Positions 36,913 to 46,210 are shown, counted from the first letter of the stretch. The stretch: 64,000 nucleotides of DNA from Nocardioides gilvus (GCF_003194605.1 NZ_QHKY01000003.1:186001-250000), one strand, 5' to 3'. Numbers and translations: made by a program. The notes: a model not told the origin generated them from the sequence alone.

Positions 36913-37391
36913 CCTCGCCCGAGGTGGACTCCCCCACGAGCGCCGTCCCGGACTTCGCTGTCGTCCCCGCCTCCTACGTGTACCTGGTCCGCGACGGGGT
37001 CGACGGCCTCGAGGTGTTCCTGCAGCAGCGCGGCTCCGTGCCCTACATGTCCGGTCACTGGGCGGCCGGCGCAGCGGGACACGTCGAACGTGGTGAGGAC
37101 GCCTTCGCCGCGGCCCGGCGCGAACTGCGCGAAGAGTTGGACATCGAGGCGGACCTGCAGTTCGAGTTCACGATGCAACGCACCCAGCACACAGTCGCCA
37201 TCGAGGAGCGGGTCGACTTCTTCTTCACCGCCCGGAGCTGGACCGGTGAGCCCCGCATCGTGGAGAGCACCAAGTGCAGCGCGCTGGGATGGTTCCCGCT
37301 GGCCGCCCTCCCCGAACCGTTGGTGCCGCACGAGGCGCACGCCCTGGCCCACCTCGGCGGTGGCGAGCGCTACCTGACGTTCGGTTTCTGA
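36909..37391 (+). CDS. Nudix hydrolase
   Basis: The 160-residue enzyme carries a Nudix box in GHVERGEDAFAAARRELREE, followed by LDI (G-x5-E-x7-R-E-x-x-E-E with Asp replacing the last Gly). It hydrolyses a nucleoside diphosphate linked to an unknown group. The GTG at 36909 overlaps the antitoxin-like stop by 4 bp (GTGA). Its 3' end overlaps the convergent DUF559 gene by 22 bp. Confidence 0.85.
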   Translation: MTSPEVDSPTSAVPDFAVVPASYVYLVRDGVDGLEVFLQQRGSVPYMSGHWAAGAAGHVERGEDAFAAARRELREELDIEADLQFEFTMQRTQHTVAIEERVDFFFTARSWTGEPRIVESTKCSALGWFPLAALPEPLVPHEAHALAHLGGGERYLTFGF

Positions 37392-38338
37392 AACTTGGTT
37401 CGCGGACGGACGGAGTCAACGTCGTAATTCCGCCTGTTTTGAGGCGTTTTTCGGGGTTGACTCCGTTCTTCCGCAGCGGCCGCCAAGGTGGCCTGCACCC
37501 GTGCCGGCTCGAGCACCACGTCGTCCCACGTGAAGCGCAGCACCATCCACCCCTCGACGACGAAGCGGTTGTAGCGACGGGCGTCGCGGACCAAGGCCGA
37601 GCGCCCCCCATGCCACTCGAACGAGTCCGCTTCGGCGATGATCCGCAGCTCGGTGTCGACCAGGTCAGGGCGTCCCATGAACTCCCCGCTGCGATCGTGG
37701 AGACGCACCTGAGGTCGCATCCGCAGGGCGGGGACGTCGAGGCTGATCGCTCGCAGACCGGACTCGAACGAGTTGGCCGCGCAGTCAGTGGCATGGGCCG
37801 CGACCCTTCGCGCCTGCCCGGAACCTGGCCCGCGTGCCTCGGCGGCGATCCGGTGCAACCACGCGGGTGCCCGTCCAGCACGCAATGCCGAGTCCGCCAC
37901 GCTCAACGCACGGCGCACGTCAGGAATCCTCAGGCAGTCCAGCATGGTCCGGTCCTGGCTGGTGTGACTCCCGCTGATGTCGTCGGGCAGCAGATCCGCG
38001 CGATGGAGCACCACGTCAGGCAGGTCAACGGCCTTCACGCGACGTTTGGTGGGGAAGGTCAGGTGGCTCTGCTCCGGGGGCAGCAGTACCGACCACCCGT
38101 GCTGCAGGGCCGCGCTCTCGTGGGAGACCACTGCGCTGAGCCCATGTGCACGGGCGAGGTCTGCCGTGAGGTGCGGGAGTCCGTAGCGACCATGCCCCAC
38201 CCGGAGCACTGACCCGTTCACCAGAGTCCGATCCACCTCGCTCCGCGAGAGTCTGGTGAGCAGCTGGGCCCGCGTCGCCACCCCGCCCCAGCGCCGCAAC
38301 AGCTCATCGACCTCCACCCAGTCAGCATGGTGAATCAC
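37370..38338 (-). CDS. AbiEi-like HTH plus DUF559 (Vsr-like nuclease fold) protein
   Basis: The 322-residue protein joins an N-terminal winged-helix (WGGVATRAQLLTRLSRSEVD, then GRYGLP) and an AbiEi-like middle part (SHESAALQHGW). The C-terminal DUF559 domain has S-F-E-S-G-L-R and FMGRPDLVDTELRIIAEADS, then the RYNRFVVEGWMVLRFTWDDV end. The D-x-V-D/E-x-D pattern fits a PD-(D/E)xK nuclease-like fold. GTG 38338 is used with low certainty (no ribosome site). These genes are common and scattered in actinobacteria; a role in defence or mobile elements is possible. Confidence 0.7.
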   Translation of the reverse strand: MIHHADWVEVDELLRRWGGVATRAQLLTRLSRSEVDRTLVNGSVLRVGHGRYGLPHLTADLARAHGLSAVVSHESAALQHGWSVLLPPEQSHLTFPTKRRVKAVDLPDVVLHRADLLPDDISGSHTSQDRTMLDCLRIPDVRRALSVADSALRAGRAPAWLHRIAAEARGPGSGQARRVAAHATDCAANSFESGLRAISLDVPALRMRPQVRLHDRSGEFMGRPDLVDTELRIIAEADSFEWHGGRSALVRDARRYNRFVVEGWMVLRFTWDDVVLEPARVQATLAAAAEERSQPRKTPQNRRNYDVDSVRPRTKFQKPNVR

Positions 38339-38461
38339 CGCGGCGCCCGCCGATCCTCTCCACAGGCGCGTGCGGAGTCGGCTCGTGCGGTGTCGGCGAG
38401 CTTGCGGGGTCCGCGTCCGGCGGCCGCGTGGGATCGAACCGGCCCACCGGCCGCGGCGCTT

Positions 38462-38486
38462 GTTTCCCAGCCACCCCGGTGGGTAC
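38462..38486 (+). promoter_or_regulatory. SigB-type stress promoter
   Basis: GTTT at 38462 and GGGTAC at 38481 with 15 bp between form a perfect actinobacterial SigB/SigH-type promoter, 39 bp before the acidic-protein ATG. Confidence 0.65.
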
Positions 38487-38524
38487 ACGGGAGGGAGCGG
38501 TTCCACCGATGTCAGGAGACACCC

Positions 38525-38824
38525 ATGAACGACGAACTTCCCCCCATGCCTGAAGCCAGGACCGAGGATCCCGAACTCCACCCCGGCGGCGTCGACGCGA
38601 TCGAGGACGAGGCGGATCGCGGAACCATGGGCCGCGATCTGCCGCCGAGTGAGAACCCGGCCGTCGACGACGCCCTGCCCGAGGAGATCGCCGAGCAGGA
38701 CGACAAGGACCAGGCACCCTCCGGCGAGGCCGACCAGGAGGCCGGCACCGACAGGACCGAGGACGAGGACGGCCCGGAGGCGGGTCAGGTCGACGAGGAG
38801 GGCTCCCCCGAGCCGCCCGCCTGA
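38525..38824 (+). CDS. Small highly acidic protein, probable stress protein
   Basis: The 99-residue protein is rich in Glu, Asp, Pro and Gly, with no signal peptide and no hydrophobic core. It is likely disordered. A SigB-type promoter and CAGGAGA ribosome site precede it, which argues for a general-stress protein. I do not recognise a named family. Confidence 0.65.
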   Translation: MNDELPPMPEARTEDPELHPGGVDAIEDEADRGTMGRDLPPSENPAVDDALPEEIAEQDDKDQAPSGEADQEAGTDRTEDEDGPEAGQVDEEGSPEPPA

Positions 38825-38835
38825 CGACGGAAAAA

Positions 38836-38867
38836 CTGACGCCCTGCAGAGATCTGCAGGGCGTCAG
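38836..38867 (-). terminator. Rho-independent terminator of miaB
   Basis: Perfect 15-bp arms (38836-38850 and 38853-38867) are followed on the minus strand by TTTTT. The hairpin lies 38 bp after the miaB stop and may also end the plus-strand acidic gene. Confidence 0.85.
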
Positions 38868-38904
38868 AGCGTCCGGACGATGTCGCGTTCGGGCGACGCC
38901 GCGA

Positions 38905-40413
38905 TCAGCCGCAGGCGCTGGTCATCGGCGGCAGCGGTGCGGGGACCCCGATGCTCGGCATCCCCAGCCCCACGCCGGTGGGCACCACGGGCTCGGCATT
39001 GCGCCGCTCCCAGGCGTCTCCGGCGCGCGTACGGCGTACGTTCACCACCGGTGAGTCGGCGACCAGGAAGTGCGGAGCCGCCCGGGTGATCTCGACGGCG
39101 ACCATGTCGCCGGGGCGTACGGAGTCGGCCTCGACCTGTGAGAAGTCCGAGGCGAAGTGCACCAGGCGCCCGTCAGCCCCGCGGCCGGACAACCGATGGG
39201 TGGCGCCGTCCTTGCGACCCTCCCCCTCGGAGACCATCAGCTCGACGGTGCGGCCGACGATCTTCTGGTTCTCGGCCCAGGTGATCTCCTCCACCAGCGC
39301 GGCGAGGCGCTGGTAGCGGTCCTTGACGACCTCGGGAGCGATCTGGTCCGGCATCGTCGCGGCCGGGGTCCCGGGGCGGATCGAGTACTGGAAGGTGTAG
39401 GCCTGCGAGAAGCGGGCCTGGCGCACCACGTCGAGGGTGGCCTGGAAGTCCTCCTCGGTCTCGCCGGGGAAGCCGACGATGATGTCGGTGGTGATCGCAG
39501 CGTCCGGGATCAACTCGCGTACGCGGTCGAGGATCCCGAGGAACTTCTTCTGGCGGTACGAGCGCCGCATCGCCTTGAGCACCGCGTCGGACCCGGACTG
39601 CAACGGCATGTGCAGTTGCGGCATCACGTTGGGGGTCTCGGCCATCGCCACGATGACGTCGTCGGTGAACTCGGCCGGGTGCGGCGAGGTGAAACGCACG
39701 CGCTCCAGACCCTCGATCTCACCGCAGGCGCGGAGCAGTTTCGAGAAGGCCTGACGGTCACCGAACTCGACGCCGTACGCGTTGACGTTCTGCCCCAGCA
39801 GGGTCACCTCGGTGACGCCCTCGGCAACCAGCGCGCGGACCTCGGCGAGGATGTCGCCGGGGCGACGGTCCTGCTCCTTGCCGCGCAGGGCGGGCACGAT
39901 GCAGAACGTGCAGGTGTTGTTGCAGCCGACCGAGATGGAGACCCACGCGGCGTACGCGGAGTCGCGCTTGGTGGGCAGCGTCGAGGGGAAGACCGAGAGC
40001 GACTCAAGGATCTCGACCTGGGCGGCCTCGTGCGAGCGGGCCCGGTCGAGCAGCGCCGGCAGGGAGCCGATGTTGTGGGTGCCGAAGACAACGTCGACCC
40101 ACGGGGCCTTCTTGACGATGGTGTCGCGGTCCTTCTGCGCCATGCAGCCACCGACGGCGATCTGCATGCCGGGCTTCTTCGCCTTGACCGGCGCGAGGTG
40201 GCCGAGGTTGCCGTAGAGGCGGTTGTCGGCGTTCTCCCGGACCGCGCAGGTGTTGAAGACGACCACGTCCGCCTGCTCGTCGGACGGCGCGGCGACGTAG
40301 CCCGCGTCCTCCAGAAGGCCGGTGAGGCGTTCGGAGTCGTGGACGTTCATCTGGCACCCGTAGGTCTTGACCTCGTAGGTGCGCGGCTGGGCGGTGATCA
40401 CTGCTTCAGTCAT
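38905..40413 (-). CDS. miaB: tRNA-2-methylthio-N6-dimethylallyladenosine synthase MiaB
   Basis: The 502-residue radical-SAM enzyme adds the methylthio group to i6A37. It has an N-terminal UPF0004 domain with three Cys ([23 protein letters not shown]), a radical-SAM cluster motif C-x3-C-x2-C ([14 protein letters not shown]) and a TRAM domain. A proline-rich extension of about 40 residues is added at the C-terminus. It is divergent from gluABCD, a neighbourhood known in other actinobacteria. Confidence 0.95.
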   Translation of the reverse strand: MTEAVITAQPRTYEVKTYGCQMNVHDSERLTGLLEDAGYVAAPSDEQADVVVFNTCAVRENADNRLYGNLGHLAPVKAKKPGMQIAVGGCMAQKDRDTIVKKAPWVDVVFGTHNIGSLPALLDRARSHEAAQVEILESLSVFPSTLPTKRDSAYAAWVSISVGCNNTCTFCIVPALRGKEQDRRPGDILAEVRALVAEGVTEVTLLGQNVNAYGVEFGDRQAFSKLLRACGEIEGLERVRFTSPHPAEFTDDVIVAMAETPNVMPQLHMPLQSGSDAVLKAMRRSYRQKKFLGILDRVRELIPDAAITTDIIVGFPGETEEDFQATLDVVRQARFSQAYTFQYSIRPGTPAATMPDQIAPEVVKDRYQRLAALVEEITWAENQKIVGRTVELMVSEGEGRKDGATHRLSGRGADGRLVHFASDFSQVEADSVRPGDMVAVEITRAAPHFLVADSPVVNVRRTRAGDAWERRNAEPVVPTGVGLGMPSIGVPAPLPPMTSACG

Positions 40414-40570
40414 GGCGCCTCAAGAGTACGGCGAGGAGTGCTGAGGTGCCCAAGTCTGCGCACCGACGACAGCGTTCGGGGAGCGCTCGGAGGTCACAGA
40501 GGCATAAAGGTCGCGCTCTCCCCGGCGTTGGGTGTGGCCCCGGTCACGCATTTCGGCATAGGTTCCTCCC

Positions 40571-41335
40571 ATGACAGCGACGGCGCAGCCCACGAGCACC
40601 GACGACCTGGTGGTGCTCAGCGGGGTCAACAAGTACTTCGGGGACATGCACGCGCTCAAGGACGTGAATCTCTCCGTCAAGCGCGGTGAGGTGGTCGTGG
40701 TGATCGGGCCGTCGGGCTCCGGCAAGTCGACGCTCTGCCGCACCATCAACCGCCTCGAGACGATCTCTGACGGCTCGATCACGATCGTCGGGGAGAAGTT
40801 GCCCGAGGAGGGCAAAGGGCTGGCGAACCTGCGGGCCGAAGTCGGGATGGTCTTCCAGTCCTTCAACCTCTTCGCCCACAAGACGATCCTCGAGAACGTC
40901 ACCCTCGGCCCGATCAAGGTGCGCAAGGTCAAGAAGGACGCGGCGCAGAAGCGGGGCATGGAGCTGCTCGAGCGCGTCGGCGTGGCGCACCAGGCCGAGA
41001 AGTATCCGGCCCAGCTCTCCGGTGGTCAGCAGCAGCGGGTGGCCATCGCGCGCGCCCTGGCCATGGACCCGAAGGTGATGCTCTTCGACGAGCCCACCTC
41101 GGCGCTGGACCCGGAGATGATCAAAGAGGTCCTCGACGTCATGGTCGACCTGGCCAAGGGCGGCATGACGATGGTCGTGGTCACCCACGAGATGGGCTTC
41201 GCCCGCACGGCGGGTGACCGGGTCGTCTTCATGGACGAGGGCGCGATCGTGGAGGAAGCCACTCCGGAGGAGTTCTTCACCAACCCGCAGACGGAGCGCG
41301 CCAAGGACTTCCTCGGCAAGATCCTCAAGCACTGA
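40571..41335 (+). CDS. gluA: Glutamate/polar amino acid ABC importer, ATP-binding protein
   Basis: The 254-residue ATPase has Walker [11 protein letters not shown], the Q-loop [11 protein letters not shown], signature [15 protein letters not shown] and Walker [14 protein letters not shown]. It is of the polar-amino-acid (GlnQ/GluA) type and is the first gene of the gluABCD unit, divergent from miaB. It energises import of glutamate or a related amino acid. Confidence 0.92.
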   Translation: MTATAQPTSTDDLVVLSGVNKYFGDMHALKDVNLSVKRGEVVVVIGPSGSGKSTLCRTINRLETISDGSITIVGEKLPEEGKGLANLRAEVGMVFQSFNLFAHKTILENVTLGPIKVRKVKKDAAQKRGMELLERVGVAHQAEKYPAQLSGGQQQRVAIARALAMDPKVMLFDEPTSALDPEMIKEVLDVMVDLAKGGMTMVVVTHEMGFARTAGDRVVFMDEGAIVEEATPEEFFTNPQTERAKDFLGKILKH

Positions 41336-41342
41336 CCCCGGA

Positions 41343-41365
41343 GTCGGGAGCTGTGGCTCCCCGAC
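41343..41365 (+). promoter_or_regulatory. Intercistronic hairpin between gluA and gluB
   Basis: GTCGGGAG and CTCC-CCGAC form a near-perfect stem in the 75-bp gap. It may stabilise or separate the transcript so the binding protein is made in excess. Confidence 0.4.
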
Positions 41366-41410
41366 CGTCGACATCCGATTCGCAACAGATCGCAACATAG
41401 GGAGAAGAAA

Positions 41411-42289
41411 ATGAGATTCACCCGAACGAAGGCCATCTTGGCGGTGGCCGGCATGTCGTTGGCCCTGGCCGCCTGCGGCAGCGACTCCGACGACGGCCCG
41501 GAGGTGGCGAGCGACACCGACTTCGAGGCCGGCACCACGATGGCGGAGATCGCCGACCGCGGCACCGTCACCATCGGTACCAAGTTCGACCAGCCCGGCT
41601 TCGGTCAGAAGAACCTCGAGGACGTCCCCGAGGGGTTCGACGTGGAGGTCGCCAAGATCATCGCGGGCGCGATGGGCATCGAGGCGAAGGACATCACCTG
41701 GAAGGAGGCTCCTTCCGCCATCCGTGAGCAGGTGATCGAGAACGACGAGGTCGACTTCGTGGTGGCGACCTACACGATCAACGACGAGCGCAAGAAGCGC
41801 ATCACCTTCGCCGGGCCCTACTACCAGGCCGGTCAGCAGTTGATGGTCAAGGATGACAACGACACCATCAGTGGCCCCGAGGACCTCAAGGACAACCCGG
41901 ACGCCAAGGTTTGTTCGGTCACCGGATCGACCCCGTCGGAGAACATCAAGGAGTACCTCGCCAATGACCGGCAGCTGGTGCTCTTCGACATCTATGACAA
42001 GTGCGCCGACGCCCTGAGCAACGGTCAGGTCGACGTGGTCACCACCGACAACGTGATCCTCGCCGGTTTCGTCTCCAAGTCGGACGGCGACTTCAAGCTC
42101 GTCGGTGAGCAGTTCACCGAAGAGCCGTACGGCATCGGCATCAAGAAGGGCGACGTCGAGTTCTGCGAGTTCATCAACAAGACGCTCGCCGACAACGAGG
42201 ACGCCTACAACGAGGCCTGGTCGTCGACTGCAGGCGAGGTCGAGGGCTCCGAGCCCGCCGAGCTTCCCGAGGCTGACTCCTGCTCGTGA
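41411..42289 (+). CDS. gluB: Glutamate-type ABC importer, solute-binding lipoprotein
   Basis: The 292-residue protein has a lipoprotein signal with LAAC (C22) and a periplasmic-binding-protein type 3 domain. Ligand-pocket strands include KFDQPGFGQKN, FVVATYTINDERKKRITFAGPYYQAG and VCSVTGSTPSENI. It captures glutamate or a similar acidic amino acid outside the membrane and hands it to GluCD. Confidence 0.92.
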   Translation: MRFTRTKAILAVAGMSLALAACGSDSDDGPEVASDTDFEAGTTMAEIADRGTVTIGTKFDQPGFGQKNLEDVPEGFDVEVAKIIAGAMGIEAKDITWKEAPSAIREQVIENDEVDFVVATYTINDERKKRITFAGPYYQAGQQLMVKDDNDTISGPEDLKDNPDAKVCSVTGSTPSENIKEYLANDRQLVLFDIYDKCADALSNGQVDVVTTDNVILAGFVSKSDGDFKLVGEQFTEEPYGIGIKKGDVEFCEFINKTLADNEDAYNEAWSSTAGEVEGSEPAELPEADSCS

Positions 42290-42392
42290 TCCGCACCTGA
42301 TCCACCCATCTGAGTTACGCCGGTCGCCGGCGGCAGCGTGATCCTTCACGAGGTCGCCGGCGGCCATCCCCCTCCCACGTACGAGGAGCGCT

Positions 42393-43043
42393 GTGGACGC
42401 CGTCTACGACAACCTCGACCTCTTCTGGTCGGGCTTCCTGCGGTCCCTGGGCATCTGCCTGTGGGGCATGGCCGGTTCGCTGGTGCTCGGCACGCTGATC
42501 GCGGCTTTCCGCGTCTCCCCGATTCCCGCCCTGCGCTGGTTCGGCACTGCGTGGGTGACGCTCATCCGCAACTGTCCGCTGACCGTGGTGCTCTTCATGT
42601 TCGCCTTCGGTCTGCCCGAACTCGGCATCAACGTGTCCTACTACCTCTTCGGTGTCAGCGCGCTGGTCCTCTACACCAGCGCCTTCGTCTGCGAGGCGAT
42701 CCGTTCGGGCATCAACTCGGTCCAGCTCGGCCAGGCAGAGGCAGCACGCGCGATCGGCCTCACCTTCGGCCAGACCCTGGGTCAGGTGATCCTGCCCCAG
42801 GCCCTCCGCTCCTCGCTCCCGCCGCTGGGAAGCGTCATCATCGCGATGTTCAAGAACTCCGCCCTGGTCGGCGCCTTCGGTGTCGGCGGTGACCTGTGGG
42901 GAGTGGGCAACCAACTCACCAGCGCGCAGGGCTATGACGCCCTCCCCGTCTTCACGGGAGTCGCCATCGGATACCTGTGCATCACCCTGCCGGCCGCAGC
43001 ACTCCTGGCCACCGTCGAGCGAAAGGTGGCGATCGCACGATGA
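42393..43043 (+). CDS. gluC: Glutamate-type ABC importer, permease subunit 1
   Basis: The 216-residue permease has five helices and the EAA loop (LGQAEAARAIGLTFGQTLGQVILPQAL). GTG 42393 follows GAGGAG. It is translationally coupled to gluD through ATGA. Confidence 0.92.
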   Translation: MDAVYDNLDLFWSGFLRSLGICLWGMAGSLVLGTLIAAFRVSPIPALRWFGTAWVTLIRNCPLTVVLFMFAFGLPELGINVSYYLFGVSALVLYTSAFVCEAIRSGINSVQLGQAEAARAIGLTFGQTLGQVILPQALRSSLPPLGSVIIAMFKNSALVGAFGVGGDLWGVGNQLTSAQGYDALPVFTGVAIGYLCITLPAAALLATVERKVAIAR

Positions 43044-43936
43044 GCACTGCAGTCCTCTACGACGAGCCCGGGCCCAAGGCCCGGCGTCGGTCTCTCATCG
43101 GGACCGTGGTGGCAGTGGTCGCGTTCGCGGTGATCCTTTACCTCGGTTACCGCCGCCTCGAGGAGCGCGGTCAGTTCGACTCGGATCTGTGGTACCCACT
43201 CCTGAACCCCACCGACCCGCAGTTCCGCCTCGTCTGGGAGCGTCTGGCCGAAGGACTGATGGCGACCCTGGTCGCTGCTGCCCTGGCGATCGTCTTCTCG
43301 CTGACCATCGGCACCGTGCTCGGCGTGGGGCGCCTCATGCTCGGACGGCTGGGCCGCATCCCCCTGGTCGCAGGCATCGAGTTGTTCCGTGGGCTCCCGG
43401 TGATCGTGACGATCTTCTACGTTTACGCCCTGAAGAATCATTTCAAGGCCGACATCTCGTGGCTGCCCGGCGAGGACGGTCTCTGGTATCTCGTCCTGGG
43501 TCTGACCATCTACAACTCCGTGATCATCGCCGAGATTCTTCGTGCGGGTGTCAACTCGCTTCCGTCCGGCCAGGCAGAGGCAGGGCTTGCCATCGGGCTC
43601 ACCCCTCGCCAGACCATGGTGGCGATCCAGTTGCCGCAGGCGTTTCGAACGATGCTCCCGGCCTTGATCAGCCAGCTCGTGGTGATTCTCAAGGACACCT
43701 CGTTGGTCGCGGTGCTGGGTCTGTACACGGAGTTGCTCCGCCGGGGCAACCTGATTTCCCAGGTCCTCGACAACCCGCTCCAGGTCCTGTTCGTGGTGGC
43801 ACTGATCTTCATCCTCATCAACTACGGCCTCTCGCGGCTCGCCACCTTCGCGGAGCGACGTCTGAGCACGCGGACGGCGGGCGCCCCCGCCACGACCAGC
43901 GCTGTGCCGGGCGCCGGCGCTGCGACCGGCCTGTGA
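43040..43936 (+). CDS. gluD: Glutamate-type ABC importer, permease subunit 2
   Basis: The 298-residue permease has an extra N-terminal helix (about 20-40) and the EAA loop SGQAEAGLAIGLTPRQTMVA, followed by IQLPQAF. It forms the membrane pore with GluC. Its C-terminal tail is Ala/Thr-rich. The ATG overlaps the gluC stop by 4 bp. Confidence 0.92.
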   Translation: MSTAVLYDEPGPKARRRSLIGTVVAVVAFAVILYLGYRRLEERGQFDSDLWYPLLNPTDPQFRLVWERLAEGLMATLVAAALAIVFSLTIGTVLGVGRLMLGRLGRIPLVAGIELFRGLPVIVTIFYVYALKNHFKADISWLPGEDGLWYLVLGLTIYNSVIIAEILRAGVNSLPSGQAEAGLAIGLTPRQTMVAIQLPQAFRTMLPALISQLVVILKDTSLVAVLGLYTELLRRGNLISQVLDNPLQVLFVVALIFILINYGLSRLATFAERRLSTRTAGAPATTSAVPGAGAATGL

Positions 43937-43966
43937 CCTCCGTGCTCCGTCAGGCATCCTGATCCT

Positions 43967-44674
43967 GTGACCACCAAGAAGCCGCGCCGGATGACCGGCG
44001 CCGAACGGCGCGAGCAACTCATCGAGATCGGTCGGGGTCTCTTCGCCGAGCGCGGCTTCGACGGCACCGCCATCGAGGAGGTCGCGACCCGGGCCAAGGT
44101 CTCCAAGCCAGTGGTCTACGAACACTTCGGTGGCAAGGAGGGGCTCTACGCCGTCGTCGTCGACCGCGAGGTGACCCAACTGCTGGCGATGATGCGAGCC
44201 TCGTTGACCGGCGGCAGCTCGCGCGAATTGCTCGAGGCCTCGGCGGTCGCCCTGCTCAACTACATCGAGTCAAACCCGGACGGCTTCCGGATCCTGGGCC
44301 GAGACAGCCCGATCGGCGCGTCGAGCGCCTCCTTCCAGTCGATCATCGGCGACGTCGGCAGCCGGGTCGAGGGCATCCTGGTGGAGGCCTTCACCCGACA
44401 GAAACTCGACGCCCGCCACGCACCGATGTACGCGCAGATGCTGGTGGGCATGACCGTCACCCTCGGCCAGTGGTGGCTGGGCGTACGCAAACCCAGCAAG
44501 GAGGTGGTGGCTGCCCACCTGGTCAACCTCGCGTGGAACGGGCTCTCCGGGCTGGAGGCCAAGCCGGTCCTGCGCACGGCGCCCACGATTCCGGCAGCAC
44601 CCCTGGCACCCGCACCTCCCACAGCACCGGGGGAGTCGACAACACCAGCCGCACCCACTCCGCCATCCTCTTGA
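43967..44674 (+). CDS. TetR-family transcriptional regulator
   Basis: The 235-residue protein has a TetR helix-turn-helix (RREQLIEIGRGLFAERGFDG to VSKPVVYEHFGGKEGLYAVV). A ligand domain and a Pro/Ala/Thr-rich tail of about 35 residues follow, possibly disordered. GTG start. It follows gluD by 30 bp but its target is not clear. Its last codons contain the palindrome likely bound by the next gene's product. Confidence 0.88.
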   Translation: MTTKKPRRMTGAERREQLIEIGRGLFAERGFDGTAIEEVATRAKVSKPVVYEHFGGKEGLYAVVVDREVTQLLAMMRASLTGGSSRELLEASAVALLNYIESNPDGFRILGRDSPIGASSASFQSIIGDVGSRVEGILVEAFTRQKLDARHAPMYAQMLVGMTVTLGQWWLGVRKPSKEVVAAHLVNLAWNGLSGLEAKPVLRTAPTIPAAPLAPAPPTAPGESTTPAAPTPPSS

Positions 44675-44682
44675 CATCAAGA
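44669..44682. promoter_or_regulatory. MarR-type operator candidate
   Basis: TCTTGA-CA-TCAAGA is a perfect 6-2-6 palindrome overlapping the tetR stop, 29 bp before the marR ATG, typical of MarR autoregulation. Confidence 0.6.
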
Positions 44683-44710
44683 ATCTCGATGGTCCGTTAG
44701 GCTGAGCGGC

Positions 44711-45208
44711 ATGCGCGACGAAGTCGACGACCTGGTGGAGGCATGGGCACGAGAGCGCCCTGACCTCGACCTGGTGCCGGTGGAGGTGTTCAGCCGGATC
44801 GGCCGCATCGCCCGCCACCTCGACCTGGCCCGCAAGAGCGCCTTCGCCGACAGCGGCGTGGAGTCGTGGGAGTTCGACGTCCTCGCCGCCCTGCGCCGGG
44901 CCGGAGCACCGTACGAGCTCTCCCCCGGTCGTCTGCTGCGCGAAACCCTGGTGACCTCGGGCACGATGACCAACCGGGTCGACCGCCTCACCACCCGCGG
45001 CCTGGTCGAACGGATGCCAGACCCGAACGACCGACGTGGGGTGCTGGTCCGCCTCACCCCCGAGGGCAAGACCCGCGTCGACACCGCCTTCGAGGCGCTG
45101 CTGCAGGCCGAGCGGGCGCTGATGCCGGAGCTGGGCCCCGACGACCGCGAGCAGTTGGCCACCCTCCTGCGGCGACTGCTTGAACCCTTCCGCCGCCCCG
45201 CACCCTGA
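44711..45208 (+). CDS. MarR-family transcriptional regulator
   Basis: The 165-residue protein has a winged-helix MarR domain: SPGRLLRETLVTSGTMTNRVDRL recognition region and the wing MPDPNDRRGVLVRLTPEG. It probably represses its own promoter through the palindrome at 44669. Its effector is unknown. Confidence 0.9.
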   Translation: MRDEVDDLVEAWARERPDLDLVPVEVFSRIGRIARHLDLARKSAFADSGVESWEFDVLAALRRAGAPYELSPGRLLRETLVTSGTMTNRVDRLTTRGLVERMPDPNDRRGVLVRLTPEGKTRVDTAFEALLQAERALMPELGPDDREQLATLLRRLLEPFRRPAP

Positions 45209-45272
45209 TCGAGCGAAGCGGCGCCCAGCGGCCTGGACATCCAGCACTTCGACGCCCTGGCGCTTATCGTTC

Positions 45273-45303
45273 TTCGTTGTTATTGTTTTTCGATAACAAC
45301 GAA
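45273..45303. promoter_or_regulatory. AT-rich inverted repeat before the DUF2975 gene
   Basis: 11-bp arms (TTCGTTGTTAT and ATAACAACGAA) flank a T-rich 9-base spacer just upstream of the ribosome site. TTATCG/CGATAA half-sites overlap it. It is a likely operator for the HTH protein encoded two genes on. Confidence 0.55.
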
Positions 45304-45315
45304 ACCGGAGACGCC

Positions 45316-45942
45316 ATGAACGCCACCCTCACCAAACTCCTCACCTTCGATCGCGTCGACCACTGGGGCGTCCGCATCCTCGTCTGGTTGACCGTCGCGG
45401 GGACCGCCTTCGTGACCGTGGTGCGGCCGCTCCTCCACTGGGCCTGGGGCAACCCGCTCGTGGGCGAGATCAACGTCGACCCCGCCCGCGCTGGCGCACC
45501 CAGTTTCGAGGCACGCGACGGCGCGACGCTGACGTGGAGCGGCGAACTGTGGGTGGAGCTCGCCTCCCCCACGGCGATCGACCGCCTCACCGCGCTGGCC
45601 CCCGGCGTGGTGCTGACGACCGTGGTCGCAGTGCTCGCCCACCTCGTCCTGGCCCTGATGCGCGGCGTCGAGGTCGGGCGACCCTTCAGCGCCACGAACG
45701 TACGCAGGTTGCGACTGATCGCGGCGACCCTGCTGGGGTCCATGGTCCTGATGCCGGTGACCAACGCCCTGCGCGAAGCGATGTACGCCAGCTCGGCCCT
45801 GGTCGACGTCGAGGACGCGATGCTGATCCTCAGCCCACTGAGCTTCCTCACCCTGGGGATCGCGGCCCTGGTCGTGGCGGCGTTGGCCGAAGCGTTCTCC
45901 CGTGGCTCCCGCCTCGAGCACGACGTCGACGGGCTCGTCTGA
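45316..45942 (+). CDS. DUF2975-like membrane protein
   Basis: The 208-residue protein has four membrane helices (about 20-40, 92-115, 125-150, 165-190). It has the GVEVGRPFSATNVRRLRLIA stretch between helices 2 and 3 typical of DUF2975. ATG 45316 is used with GGAG upstream. It forms a pair with the HTH gene that begins after its stop, as in Bacillus YoaS/YozG-type couples. Its function is unknown. Confidence 0.78.
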   Translation: MNATLTKLLTFDRVDHWGVRILVWLTVAGTAFVTVVRPLLHWAWGNPLVGEINVDPARAGAPSFEARDGATLTWSGELWVELASPTAIDRLTALAPGVVLTTVVAVLAHLVLALMRGVEVGRPFSATNVRRLRLIAATLLGSMVLMPVTNALREAMYASSALVDVEDAMLILSPLSFLTLGIAALVVAALAEAFSRGSRLEHDVDGLV

Positions 45943-45943
45943 C

Positions 45944-46168
45944 GTGCCCGTCGAAGAACCTCACCGGATCATCTGCCACCTCGACGAGTTGCTGGCGGCG
46001 CGCGGCATGACCGTCACCGCTCTCGCCGACGCGATCGGTGTCACCAACGTCAACCTCAGCGTGCTCAAGAACCAGCGCGCCAAGGCGATCCGCTTCTCCA
46101 CCCTGACCGCGATCTGTGACGTGTTGCAGTGCCAGCCGGGCGACCTCTTCAGCACGCAGCCTCTGTGA
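45944..46168 (+). CDS. Xre-family HTH regulator (YozG-like)
   Basis: The 74-residue protein is a single helix-turn-helix: MTVTALADAIGVTNVNLSVL, then KNQRAKAIRFSTLTAICDVL and QCQPGDLF. This is the Cro/CI-type family commonly paired with DUF2975 proteins. GTG start 1 bp after the upstream stop. Confidence 0.85.
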   Translation: MPVEEPHRIICHLDELLAARGMTVTALADAIGVTNVNLSVLKNQRAKAIRFSTLTAICDVLQCQPGDLFSTQPL

Positions 46169-46210
46169 GGCGCGCCCACCGAGCCAGCGGGCCCGGTGGC
46201 GTGCTGCCCC

